A stretch of DNA of 64,000 bases from Alteromonas confluentis (GTDB lineage: Bacteria; Pseudomonadota; Gammaproteobacteria; Enterobacterales; Alteromonadaceae), in the NCBI RefSeq assembly GCF_001757105.1, contig NZ_MDHN01000041.1, positions 248,001-312,000 of the forward strand. The letters are read 5' to 3'. Shown here piece by piece: positions 43,761 through 52,315 of this stretch; positions within the stretch are counted from its first letter, which is position 1; every line of letters starts with the position of its first letter. A program made the translations under genes and the position numbers. The notes under the pieces were generated by a model. It was not told where the DNA came from and made no database searches. It was given only the letters and a program-made list of their open reading frames with translations.

Positions 43761-44216
43761 CTAGGCCTTCGCTGCCGTTTTGATGGCTTCTTTAATGCGC
43801 AAATAGGTACCGCAACGACAAATGTTACCGGTCATTGCCGCGTCGATATCTTCATCTGAGGGATTCGGGTTACGCTTTAACAACGCTGCGGCATTCATAA
43901 TTTGGCCCGTCTGGCAATAACCGCACTGGGCGACGTCTTGTTCAACCCAGGCTATCTGCAACGGGTGGTCGCCTTTTTCTGAGAGTCCCTCAATCGTGGT
44001 GACAGCATTGCTGCCTACGGCAGAAACCGGCACCGAGCAGGAGCGCACCGCATTACCCGCTAGATGCACGGTGCAAGCACCGCACATCGCAATGCCACAG
44101 CCGAATTTTGTGCCGGGCAAATCCAGATCGTCCCGTAACACCCAAAGTAATGGAGTGTCAGCGTCGGCTTCGACTTCCCGGGACTGGCCGTTTACATCAA
44201 TTTGGTACGTAGGCAT
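43761..44216 (-). CDS. [2Fe-2S] subunit of molybdenum hydroxylase (IorA type)
   Basis: 151 residues with two cluster sites: Cys40, Cys45, Cys48 and Cys60 in the plant-ferredoxin-like domain ([17 protein letters not shown]), and Cys98, Cys101, Cys133 and Cys135 in the helical domain ([19 protein letters not shown]). It carries electrons from the molybdenum site. It has no signal peptide and would be exported together with the Tat-tagged large subunit. A GGAG site lies just before the ATG. No cytochrome c subunit or maturation factor is adjacent. Confidence 0.93.
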   Translation of the reverse strand: MPTYQIDVNGQSREVEADADTPLLWVLRDDLDLPGTKFGCGIAMCGACTVHLAGNAVRSCSVPVSAVGSNAVTTIEGLSEKGDHPLQIAWVEQDVAQCGYCQTGQIMNAAALLKRNPNPSDEDIDAAMTGNICRCGTYLRIKEAIKTAAKA

Positions 44217-44559
44217 TACTCTCTCCTCTGAGGGATTTTCTATTCGTTATTTATCTGTAGCGTGATTGGCTTTTAAACCTTTTGTGAACCTATCATGGTC
44301 TACGCTTCAGAAACGCATCTAACAGTGTAGTGTAAAGTTCTACTTTATCGCGCTGCCATTGCCCAACAATGCATAAAATCAGTAAAGGCTTATGATAAAT
44401 CCTCATTAATGACCGGAAAGTGTTAAGTTGATGACATATCGAGAAAAAAGATCGCTTTTGTTTGATGATTATTATTCATTAGCGAATCAGTTTTAATATG
44501 ATTAATGGGTTGAACACAGGCTGGTAATGTTATCGGAGTCAAATCTATGAGGAAAATAA
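44217..44559. other. Intergenic region between iorA-like gene and alcohol dehydrogenase
   Basis: 343 bases between divergent genes. It is AT-rich and carries ribosome sites at both ends (GAGGAGAG for the minus gene, GAGGAAAATAA for the plus gene). I see no open frame of note, no strong hairpin and no clear operator. It must contain both promoters, but no hexamer pair is convincing. Confidence 0.6.
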
Positions 44560-45606
44560 ATGACAACGACAATTAAAGCCATTGCCACGAAAGAAGCCGG
44601 CGTGAAACTTTCACCGATAACTATCGAGCGTCGGGAATTAAACGCTGATGACGTGCAATTTGACATACTGTACTGTGGAATATGTCATTCAGACCTGCAT
44701 CAGATAAAAAATGATTTTGGCGGTAGCCATTTCCCAATGGTTCCGGGCCATGAAATTGTTGGCCGGGTAACGGCAGTCGGTAGCGATGTCACACAGTTTA
44801 AGGTTGGCGATTTGGCTGGCGTAGGCTGCATTGTGGACTCTTGCGGCCACTGTCCTTCATGTGACAAAGATCTAGAAATGTTTTGTGAGAACGGCACGAC
44901 GTTATCCTTTAACACGCCCGACAAAAAACTCGGCGGTATGACATTCGGCGGCTTTTCCGAGGCTTATGTGTGTAAGGAAAGCTACACATTAAAGATGCCA
45001 GCCTCACTCGATCTCGCAGCATCAGCTCCCTTGCTGTGTGCAGGTATTACCGTATATTCCCCGCTAAAGCACTGGCAGGCTGGGCCAGGTAAAACCGTAG
45101 GTATAGTCGGGGTTGGTGGTTTAGGTCATATGGCTATCAAAATTGCCAGCGCTATGGAAGCGAAGGTCGTGGTTTTTACCACCAGTGAAAATAAGGTTGA
45201 AGATGCCATTCGTCTGGGCGCAGATGATGCTGTACTGTCCACCGATGAAGAACAAATGAAAAAATATCAGGGTAAAGTCGATCTCATTATTGATACCGTT
45301 TCGGCTAATCACGATGTTAATGCTTACCTGAATCAACTCGCCGTAGATGGCAGTGTTGTTTTGGTTGGATTACCTAACAAACCTATCGAAATCGGTGCAT
45401 TTAACGTAGTGCACGGACGCCGGAGCTTTGCTGGCTCAAATATTGGTGGTATTGCTGAAACCCAGGAGATGCTTAATTTCTGTGCAGAGCACAATATTAC
45501 GGCGGATATTGAAATGGTTGATGCTGACGAAGTGAACACGGCCTTTGAGCGGTTGGAAAACAATGACGTGAAGTACCGTTTTGTCGTTGATATGGCAACA
45601 CTTTAA
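44560..45606 (+). CDS. Zinc-dependent alcohol dehydrogenase (YahK-like)
   Basis: 348 residues. Catalytic zinc ligands are Cys42 (CGICHSD), His64 (PGHE) and a later Cys. The structural zinc site is Cys95, Cys98, Cys101 and Cys109. The dinucleotide-binding motif GIVGVGGLGHMAIK follows near residue 175. The sequence is close to the cinnamyl-alcohol dehydrogenase/YahK group of NADP-dependent aldehyde reductases. It diverges from the molybdenum hydroxylase genes, which may oxidise aldehydes; a link is possible but not shown. Confidence 0.9.
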   Translation: MTTTIKAIATKEAGVKLSPITIERRELNADDVQFDILYCGICHSDLHQIKNDFGGSHFPMVPGHEIVGRVTAVGSDVTQFKVGDLAGVGCIVDSCGHCPSCDKDLEMFCENGTTLSFNTPDKKLGGMTFGGFSEAYVCKESYTLKMPASLDLAASAPLLCAGITVYSPLKHWQAGPGKTVGIVGVGGLGHMAIKIASAMEAKVVVFTTSENKVEDAIRLGADDAVLSTDEEQMKKYQGKVDLIIDTVSANHDVNAYLNQLAVDGSVVLVGLPNKPIEIGAFNVVHGRRSFAGSNIGGIAETQEMLNFCAEHNITADIEMVDADEVNTAFERLENNDVKYRFVVDMATL

Positions 45607-45726
45607 TTAGTGAATAAATTTCATAACGCTCTCTGATTTAAAGCATTTAACTATTGCTTCAAAGGATGACAGATTTGTAAATGCGGCTATCAACAACAGG
45701 GCATGTGAGCGATACCGCAACCCCAG

Positions 45727-45758
45727 ATGTTGCCCTCCCTTTTAGGGCAACATTTTTT
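45727..45758 (+). terminator. Intrinsic terminator downstream of the alcohol dehydrogenase
   Basis: A perfect 10-base-pair stem ATGTTGCCCT (45727-45736) with AGGGCAACAT (45744-45753), a 7-base loop and six T. It lies 120 bases after the dehydrogenase stop, leaving a rather long 3' untranslated stretch that could also hold a small RNA. Confidence 0.85.
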
Positions 45759-45768
45759 AAACTACATC

Positions 45769-46413
45769 TTAATTTACGGTTTTATCAACGGCGCAATATT
45801 CTGTTTCAAGCCATGCCTTAACTTCACCACGCACTTCCACTTCACGTTTCCCTTTAATTGCCAGAAGTATACCGTCCCGTTCAATTCCACCTTTTGCAGA
45901 AAATTCAAACATCACATTACAGCCAACACAAAGTTCACGAAACGTTTTAATACTGCTTCCCAGGCCATAACCGGCGTTGGTATTAAAAGGAAACACGGTT
46001 TTATCGCGAAGTTCAGTGCTTCTAAGAAGTGCTTTCACCGGTGGGGGCAACGCCATACCCCATGTTGGAAAACCAATGAAAATTTCTGAGTAGCGCTCTG
46101 GGTCATTTTTTAGTGACACAAGCTCGGGCAAGAAACCACTTTCGTTTTCTTCCCTGACTTGCTCAACAGTTTGCTGGTAGTTTTCCGGGTAAGGTTCAAC
46201 AAGGGAAAGCGCTTCTGTATCTCCCCCTGTAAATTGTTTAATCATTTCCCCCACTGCAGCCGTGTTGCCTGTTCTGCTGAGAAATAGTATGAGTGGCGCT
46301 TCTTTTTGCTTCATACAGCTCACCATCTCAATCTCAGACGCGGCTGCAGTCATTGCACTCAGGGCTGTTATTGCGCTAAAGGCCGTTAAACCGGCCAGTA
46401 TTATTTTTTTCAC
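45769..46413 (-). CDS. Flavodoxin-like protein with a signal peptide
   Basis: 214 residues. Residues 1-25 look like a Sec signal (MKKIILAGLTAFSAITALSA, then MTAAASE). The flavodoxin fold follows: FLSRTGNTAAVGEMI is the FMN phosphate loop, and FIGFPTWGMALPPPV matches the second flavin loop. It is the last gene of a four-gene minus-strand set (RND permease, adaptor, LysR, this gene) and begins 4 bases after the LysR stop. A secreted flavodoxin is unusual; it might be a quinone or flavin reductase domain. Function is inferred from the fold only. Confidence 0.82.
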   Translation of the reverse strand: MKKIILAGLTAFSAITALSAMTAAASEIEMVSCMKQKEAPLILFLSRTGNTAAVGEMIKQFTGGDTEALSLVEPYPENYQQTVEQVREENESGFLPELVSLKNDPERYSEIFIGFPTWGMALPPPVKALLRSTELRDKTVFPFNTNAGYGLGSSIKTFRELCVGCNVMFEFSAKGGIERDGILLAIKGKREVEVRGEVKAWLETEYCAVDKTVN

Positions 46414-46417
46414 CTGT

Positions 46418-47323
46418 TTATTCCTGCTCTCCAGACAAGGGCTGGCGCATCGCTTCTACGAACAGTGAAAACGCCGGTGAATACTGACTCCGGTTAGGAA
46501 AATAAAGATAATAACCCGGAAACACGTCGCACCAGGGTTCCAGTACCCGTTCGAGCTTTCCTTCACGAATATCTTCAAGCACCATATCCTCGGGCACGTA
46601 GGCAAGGCCTATACCTTGTAGGGCAGCATCACGAATAAAGCTGGATTTGTTCGCGGTGAACTGGCCCTCTACCCGCACATTCACATCGTGGCCGTCTTTT
46701 TCGAAATCCCACACTAAAAGCCGCCCATAAGTAGGCAAACGTAAGTTAATGCAATTATGCTCAGACAGCTCCCGGGGTTCCACCGGCTTGCCGAATTTTT
46801 CAAAATACGCCGGCGTAGCAACCACAGCCATACGCATGGTGGGGGAAATGCTCACGGCAATCATGTCTTTTTCAACACTTTCACCTAGGCGAACACCGCC
46901 ATCGTATTTGGCGGCAACGATATCGGTTAATGAGTAGTCGATTGTCATCTCAATATTGATATCCGGGTATTCGCGCATAAACGCAACGATTTTCGGCCAC
47001 ACAAATGCCCGGGCAGCATGCTCGGCAGTAGAAATGCGAATGGTACCCGCCGGAGAATCTTTCAATGCATTTAGCGAATCCAGCTCACTTTCAATTTCGG
47101 TGAGTCTGGGCGCGACTGAATCATAAAGTTTGCGACCAATTTCAGTGAGCGACACACTACGGGTAGTGCGAGTAAGCAAACGCAAACCCAGCCGCTCCTC
47201 AAGGCCTTTAATGGTATGACTTAATGCAGACTGCGACACCGACAGGCGCGCAGCTGCACGAGTAAAGCTTTCTTCCTCTGCCACCGCGATAAAAGCGATG
47301 AGGTCGTTCAGTTTTGTTTTCAT
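46418..47323 (-). CDS. LysR-family transcriptional regulator
   Basis: 301 residues: a winged-helix DNA-binding domain at 1-62 (FIAVAEEESFTRAAARLSVSQSALSHTIK), a linker helix, then the two-lobed effector domain from about 90. It belongs to the group that often controls reductases and efflux genes. It is in the same direction as and 11 bases behind the RND adaptor gene, and 4 bases ahead of the flavodoxin gene, so it probably lies in the operon it controls. Confidence 0.92.
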   Translation of the reverse strand: MKTKLNDLIAFIAVAEEESFTRAAARLSVSQSALSHTIKGLEERLGLRLLTRTTRSVSLTEIGRKLYDSVAPRLTEIESELDSLNALKDSPAGTIRISTAEHAARAFVWPKIVAFMREYPDINIEMTIDYSLTDIVAAKYDGGVRLGESVEKDMIAVSISPTMRMAVVATPAYFEKFGKPVEPRELSEHNCINLRLPTYGRLLVWDFEKDGHDVNVRVEGQFTANKSSFIRDAALQGIGLAYVPEDMVLEDIREGKLERVLEPWCDVFPGYYLYFPNRSQYSPAFSLFVEAMRQPLSGEQE

Positions 47324-47334
47324 TTTACTAATGC

Positions 47335-48504
47335 TTATGACTGACCGTTATTATTACTCACTACCCTGACTTCATCGCCAGTTTTAATGCCATCAGGGGG
47401 ATTAGAGATGACATCGGCGTTATTTGTTATACCCCGGGTAATTTCAATATTCCGCCCGAGATCACGGGCCACCGTTACCGGCACCACTTTCACCCTGGCC
47501 GTTTCCGCTGTGCCGTCGATGACCGCTACCGACAAACCTTCTGCGTTAAAAATAAGCGCACTGGCTGGTACCGTGATCATCGGCTCAGCACCGGCTAGCG
47601 GTAGGCTAACTCTGGCATAACTACCTGGTAAGAGATGTCCTTCGGCATTATCCACCAGAAGCTGCACCATCATTGTACCCGTTTGCGGCTCGACGGCGGA
47701 ATTAGAGCGAACAATTTTGCCTTCGTACTGCGCGCCAGGATCTTCAGGAACGGTAATTGTAGCAGCAACACCGGATGACATCTGGCGGGCAAATTTCTGT
47801 GGCACATCAACATTTAAGCGCAGTGTTTCTGTTGCCGCCAGACGAAACAGCGGAATAATGTCGTCGGAACCCGCGTTAATCAGATCGCCTGTGTCTTTGT
47901 TTCGTGCAACCACTACACCATCAAATGGTGCAGGAACACTGGCCAGATTTTTCTGTACTTCCAGTCTACGCAAGTTCGCTTCAACGGATTCCAGGGCTGC
48001 TGCTGCAGAACGATAGCTATTTTCTCGCTGTTCCAGTTCCTGCGCGGTTACCGCATTGGTTTCAACCAGCTTGCGCCAACGCTTAACAGTAGAATCTGCC
48101 AACTCCATATCTGCTTTTGAACGGGTTACGTCGGCCCGCGCCTGCATCATCTGTTCGTCCAATTCCGGCGTATCCAGTTCAGCCAGAATATCACCCGCTT
48201 TAACCAAAGCGCCGATATCGTGATCCCAGGACTTAATGTAGCCATCGACACGGGCATAAATCGAGGCCTGCCTGAACGGCTGTAAACGTCCGGCCAAATC
48301 TAATTGTTCCGTGTTAACCCCATAGGTGGGTTTCACCACGGATACGGTTGGGATAAGCCTTTCCTGTGTCCATGTGGCAACTTCTTCACTGTCAGCCTGA
48401 CGGGATAAGACCCCAGTAATAACGACGGCAACGGCAGCAACGCCTAAACACGCCAGTGCCAGTTTGCCCCGGCGAGAGCCTGATTGAATGTGTGGTTCAG
48501 ACAT
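47335..48504 (-). CDS. RND efflux periplasmic adaptor subunit
   Basis: 389 residues: an N-terminal membrane anchor (about 15-33), a barrel-sandwich hybrid domain (ASIYARVDGYIKSWDHDIGALVKAGDILAEL), a coiled-coil hairpin (about 120-190), a beta-barrel and a membrane-proximal domain. It bridges the RND pump to an outer-membrane channel. Gene order is permease then adaptor, with only 2 bases between, the reverse of acrAB. Confidence 0.93.
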   Translation of the reverse strand: MSEPHIQSGSRRGKLALACLGVAAVAVVITGVLSRQADSEEVATWTQERLIPTVSVVKPTYGVNTEQLDLAGRLQPFRQASIYARVDGYIKSWDHDIGALVKAGDILAELDTPELDEQMMQARADVTRSKADMELADSTVKRWRKLVETNAVTAQELEQRENSYRSAAAALESVEANLRRLEVQKNLASVPAPFDGVVVARNKDTGDLINAGSDDIIPLFRLAATETLRLNVDVPQKFARQMSSGVAATITVPEDPGAQYEGKIVRSNSAVEPQTGTMMVQLLVDNAEGHLLPGSYARVSLPLAGAEPMITVPASALIFNAEGLSVAVIDGTAETARVKVVPVTVARDLGRNIEITRGITNNADVISNPPDGIKTGDEVRVVSNNNGQS

Positions 48505-48506
48505 AA

Positions 48507-51500
48507 TTATTCCTCTACCGGTTTGTTTAAGTTAATTTTACTGTCATTACGATGAAGTACGCTGAAGATCACCGGAACAAAGAACAGTGTTGCCACAGTG
48601 GCAAACAGCAGGCCGCCAATAACCGCACGGCCAAGTGGCGCGTTTTGCTCTCCACCTTCACCAAATCCTAATGCCATTGGTAACATGCCGACAATCATCG
48701 CTAATGCTGTCATAAGTACCGGGCGAAGACGGGCAAACCCAGCCTCAAGCGCCGCCTGTACAGCATTGCCTGTCGCTTCAAGACGCTCTCTGGCAAAGCT
48801 GACAACCAGCACACTGTTGGCAGTTGCCACCCCCATACACATAATGGCACCGGTTAACGCGGGTACACTGAATGTTGTTCCAGTGGTAAACAGCATCCAT
48901 ACGATACCGGCGATGGCAGCCGGTAACGCCATGATAATAATGAACGGATCACGCCAGGACTGAAAATTAATCACAATGATGAAGTACACCAGGCAAACCG
49001 CCCCAATCAACCCGGTGAGCAAGCCCGTGTAGGCGCTCTGCATGGTGCTCACCTGCCCTTTCATTTCCACTGTCGCGCCCCGTGGTTTATTGGCTTCAAA
49101 CTTATCGATTACAGCCTGAATGTCAGCCGCAACGGCCCCCAGATCCCGCCCCTGTGTGGTGGCAAAAATCTGGACCATTGGCTCGATGTTATATTCTGAA
49201 TACACACCGTTTAACTGGGTGCGTGAAAACGTAGCCATACTGCCAAGCACAGAGGGTTCAGCGTCACCTCCTGACGCGCTGACTGGCACGTTATTCAGCT
49301 CAGTGAGCGAGTCGATACGATGTTGGGGCGTTTGCATGACGATAGGATAAGAAACGCCATTGGCCGGATTCAGCCAAAAGGTTGGTGCAACCTGAGCTGA
49401 CCCTGCCAGATTCACCACCAAAGAGTTACTGATATCGCGCTGAGAGATACCGGCAAAAGCGGCCTGATTACGGTCGATATTGATCTTGATGGCAGGCGCC
49501 TGTCTGGACTGTTGAATGCGCGCATCTGCGACGCCGGGGATCGCTTTGATCTCCCGAAGCATCCCGTTGGCAAAATCGAAACTGGCGTTCAGATCGCGCC
49601 CGCGAATTTGTATATCAATGGGGGAAGGCGCCCCGAAATTCAGAATTTGACTGACAATATCTGCAGGTAAAAACGAAAATGTCATATCCGGGAACCGTTC
49701 CGGCAACACTTCACGTAATCGCTTGATGTAATCTGCCGTAGGCGCATGCTCTGCACTAAGCGATATACTGATATCACCATCGGAACTGCCTATCATACCG
49801 GTGTTGGAATAAATGGTGTTCATACTGGAAATGTAGGTGCCCACATTATCCACCATGGCACTGATTTCCTGCTGCGGAATCACTTCGCGGATCACGTCCT
49901 GAATTTCTGCAAAACGGGCGGCGGTCTCTTCTACCCGCATTCCCACCGGCCCTCTTGCATGCAGAGCAATCTGGCCACTATCTACATCCGGGAAAAAGTT
50001 ACGGCCGATGAAAGGGAGTAATGCAAACGAGGCAATCACCACCAACATAAAGAAAATGATGAAGACCTTTCTGGCGTGCAACGCACGGCCCAGCGTAGCC
50101 TGATAGCGTTCGCGCATACTGTGAAAGCGCTTTTCAAAGCCGCCTTGAAAGCGACTGAAAAAGCCTCGCTTCGCCATCGATTCATCATGTGGTTGATGTG
50201 GCTTCAGCATGTATTTCGCCAGTGTGGGCACGAGTGTGCGCGACAACAGAAACGAAAACAGCATAGATAACATTACCGCTTCTGCCATAGGCACGAACAG
50301 ATAACGTGGTACACCTTCGAGGAAGTACATCGGCACAAACACAATACAGATACACAATAATGACACGAATGCCGGTACGGCTATCTGCCGGGCACCATCT
50401 AAAATCGCGTTTTCTACCGGTTTTCCCTGTTCCAAGTGATAATTGATACTTTCTATGGTTACCGTGGCTTCATCAACCAGAATTCCCACAGCCAGGGCCA
50501 GTCCGCCCAAAGTCATGATATTCAGGGTATGTCCGAGCAAGGACATCACTAGAATGGCTCCCAATATTGATAGCGGAATGGATAGCGTAACAATGAGGGT
50601 GGAACGCCAACTGCCGAGAAACAGCAAGATCATCAAACTGGTGAGCAACGCGGCAATCACACCTTCGACAACAACACCGTGAACGGCATTGAGCACGAAC
50701 ATAGACTGATCGCCAATTTGCTTCACTTCAAGGGACTCAGGCAACGCGTCCCGTACTTCTTCGATTCGCGCTTTAATCCCGTTTATCACATCCAGCGTTG
50801 AGGTGTTCCCGCCTTTAAAGATGCTCATCAAAACAGAACGACCGCCGTCCACATGCACAATGTTAGTCTGTACAGCGCTGCCGTCGTACACATTCGCCAC
50901 ATCACGAATATAAACGATAGTCCCGCCTACGGTTTTTACCGGTAGGTCGCCAATTTCTTCCATGGTGGCAGGCGCGTTGTTAATTTGAATAGCGTATTCA
51001 AATTCTCCGATTTTCTGGGTGCCAGCCGGAATAATGACATTTTGATCTGCCAGTGCATTGGCGACATCCTGCCCTGACAAGCCTCGGGCCCTTAAGGCAT
51101 CGGGATCCAAATCGATTTGAATTTGTCTTGATTTACCACCAAATGGCCAGGGAATGGATGCCCCCTGCACAGTGACCAACCTCGAACGAAGCTGGTTCAT
51201 CGCCAGGTCCGCAAGCTGTTGTTCGGTGAGCCCTTTGCCCGATAAAGCCAGTTGCAACACAGGTACAGTAGAAGCGTTATAATTCATGATGAGTGGCGGC
51301 TGAGTTCCTTGCGGCATTTGCCGTAGCAGCGTTTGAGCGACACCGGTGACCTGCGCGTTCGCCATATTGATATCCACCGAATCGTGAAAGAATATTTTCA
51401 CGATGCCGAACCCCGTATAGGACGTCGCTTCGATATGCTCCACATCGTTTACGATACTGTTCAGCGCCCGTTCAAATGGTGTGGTGATCCGCCCTGCCAT

Positions 51501-51677
51501 TTCATCAGGCGGCAGCCCTCGCCACTGCCATGCAACGGCAATAACAGGAATATCTACATTAGGGAAAATATCCGTTGGCGTGCGCATAGCAGACAACGGG
51601 CCGAGAATAAGAATGAGCAACGCCAGCACAACAAACGTGTAGGGCTTACTCAAAGCAATGCGGACGAGCGCGAGCAT
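48507..51677 (-). CDS. RND efflux transporter permease (HAE-type)
   Basis: 1056 residues with twelve predicted membrane helices, two large periplasmic loops and the RND phrases PNVDIPVIAVAWQWRGLPPDEM, VGILVDEATVTIESINYHLEQG and GRNFFPDVDSGQIALH. It is a proton-driven pump, probably for organic compounds rather than metals, since no metal-transport signature is visible. It leads the operon. No outer-membrane TolC-like gene is in the window, so it must share one encoded elsewhere. Confidence 0.93.
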   Translation of the reverse strand: MLALVRIALSKPYTFVVLALLILILGPLSAMRTPTDIFPNVDIPVIAVAWQWRGLPPDEMAGRITTPFERALNSIVNDVEHIEATSYTGFGIVKIFFHDSVDINMANAQVTGVAQTLLRQMPQGTQPPLIMNYNASTVPVLQLALSGKGLTEQQLADLAMNQLRSRLVTVQGASIPWPFGGKSRQIQIDLDPDALRARGLSGQDVANALADQNVIIPAGTQKIGEFEYAIQINNAPATMEEIGDLPVKTVGGTIVYIRDVANVYDGSAVQTNIVHVDGGRSVLMSIFKGGNTSTLDVINGIKARIEEVRDALPESLEVKQIGDQSMFVLNAVHGVVVEGVIAALLTSLMILLFLGSWRSTLIVTLSIPLSILGAILVMSLLGHTLNIMTLGGLALAVGILVDEATVTIESINYHLEQGKPVENAILDGARQIAVPAFVSLLCICIVFVPMYFLEGVPRYLFVPMAEAVMLSMLFSFLLSRTLVPTLAKYMLKPHQPHDESMAKRGFFSRFQGGFEKRFHSMRERYQATLGRALHARKVFIIFFMLVVIASFALLPFIGRNFFPDVDSGQIALHARGPVGMRVEETAARFAEIQDVIREVIPQQEISAMVDNVGTYISSMNTIYSNTGMIGSSDGDISISLSAEHAPTADYIKRLREVLPERFPDMTFSFLPADIVSQILNFGAPSPIDIQIRGRDLNASFDFANGMLREIKAIPGVADARIQQSRQAPAIKINIDRNQAAFAGISQRDISNSLVVNLAGSAQVAPTFWLNPANGVSYPIVMQTPQHRIDSLTELNNVPVSASGGDAEPSVLGSMATFSRTQLNGVYSEYNIEPMVQIFATTQGRDLGAVAADIQAVIDKFEANKPRGATVEMKGQVSTMQSAYTGLLTGLIGAVCLVYFIIVINFQSWRDPFIIIMALPAAIAGIVWMLFTTGTTFSVPALTGAIMCMGVATANSVLVVSFARERLEATGNAVQAALEAGFARLRPVLMTALAMIVGMLPMALGFGEGGEQNAPLGRAVIGGLLFATVATLFFVPVIFSVLHRNDSKINLNKPVEE

Positions 51678-51902
51678 AGATTTATCTTATTTGTGAATAA
51701 TGAAGTTTAATTTATCACCGGGGTACACTAATGATTAGAGGTCATAACCTGCATACACTTATTAGAAAAACAGATAAATGTGCTGGCTAATGCGTGAATT
51801 TCATTAATAGCGGAAGAGTCTTAAGAAGAGCCCTAGTGATAACGGCATAAAGAAATGCTGTTTATTTACTCGCCGATTGAAAGATGATGTATGAATTCAG
51901 GG

Positions 51903-51931
51903 ATGACTTTGGCGAAGAAGATGCATATACT
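51903..51931 (+). promoter_or_regulatory. Putative promoter of the tRNA gene
   Basis: ATGACT (51903-51908), a 17-base spacer and TATACT (51926-51931) precede a GC-rich discriminator (ACGCGGC), as seen at stable-RNA promoters under stringent control. The -35 match is modest. Confidence 0.45.
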
Positions 51932-51973
51932 ACGCGGCAATCTTAGCTTGCCGTCCGGCAGGCCAGTTCGGAA

Positions 51974-52050
51974 GGCCCTATAGCTCAGTTGGTTAGAGCA
52001 CACGACTCATAATCGTTAGGTCCCTGGTTCGAGTCCAGGTGGGGCCACCA
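51974..52050 (+). tRNA. tRNA with CAT anticodon, probably tRNA-Ile2 (lysidine type)
   Basis: A 77-base cloverleaf including the encoded CCA. Acceptor arms are GGCCCTA and TGGGGCC with A73, the D arm is GCTC...GAGC, the T arm is CCTGG-TTCGAGT-CCAGG, and the anticodon loop is CTCATAA. CAT can mean initiator Met, elongator Met or Ile2. The acceptor and anticodon arms (CGACTCATAATCG) resemble E. coli ileX more than metT. The first anticodon-stem pair is a C-T mismatch. It appears to stand alone. Confidence 0.9.
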
Positions 52051-52315
52051 TTTCCTCTCTACATTTCTCTTGAATAACTCCGCTGTACAGATCATTAGAT
52101 TCATTTGTTCCATACAGATTGACATAAAGGCAACCACCGGAAGACAAAATCGGTTTGAATTGATTGATGACCCCCACTCTTTTGTAACCCAGCATCAACA
52201 TTCACATTCTAAAAATCAGTATAAATTGTTCTCAAAATAGACATGCCCCAGATTCGCAGTTCATGAACAACGAAGGTAATCTAACTGCAGGTTCAAACTG
52301 ATTTTAGAAATACTA

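Noticed and set aside
52016..52201. Minus-strand open frame ending MVAPPGLEPGT across the tRNA gene
   Set aside because: It is the antisense reading of the tRNA 3' half, a familiar false gene in automatic annotation. It has no ribosome site and no coding signal.
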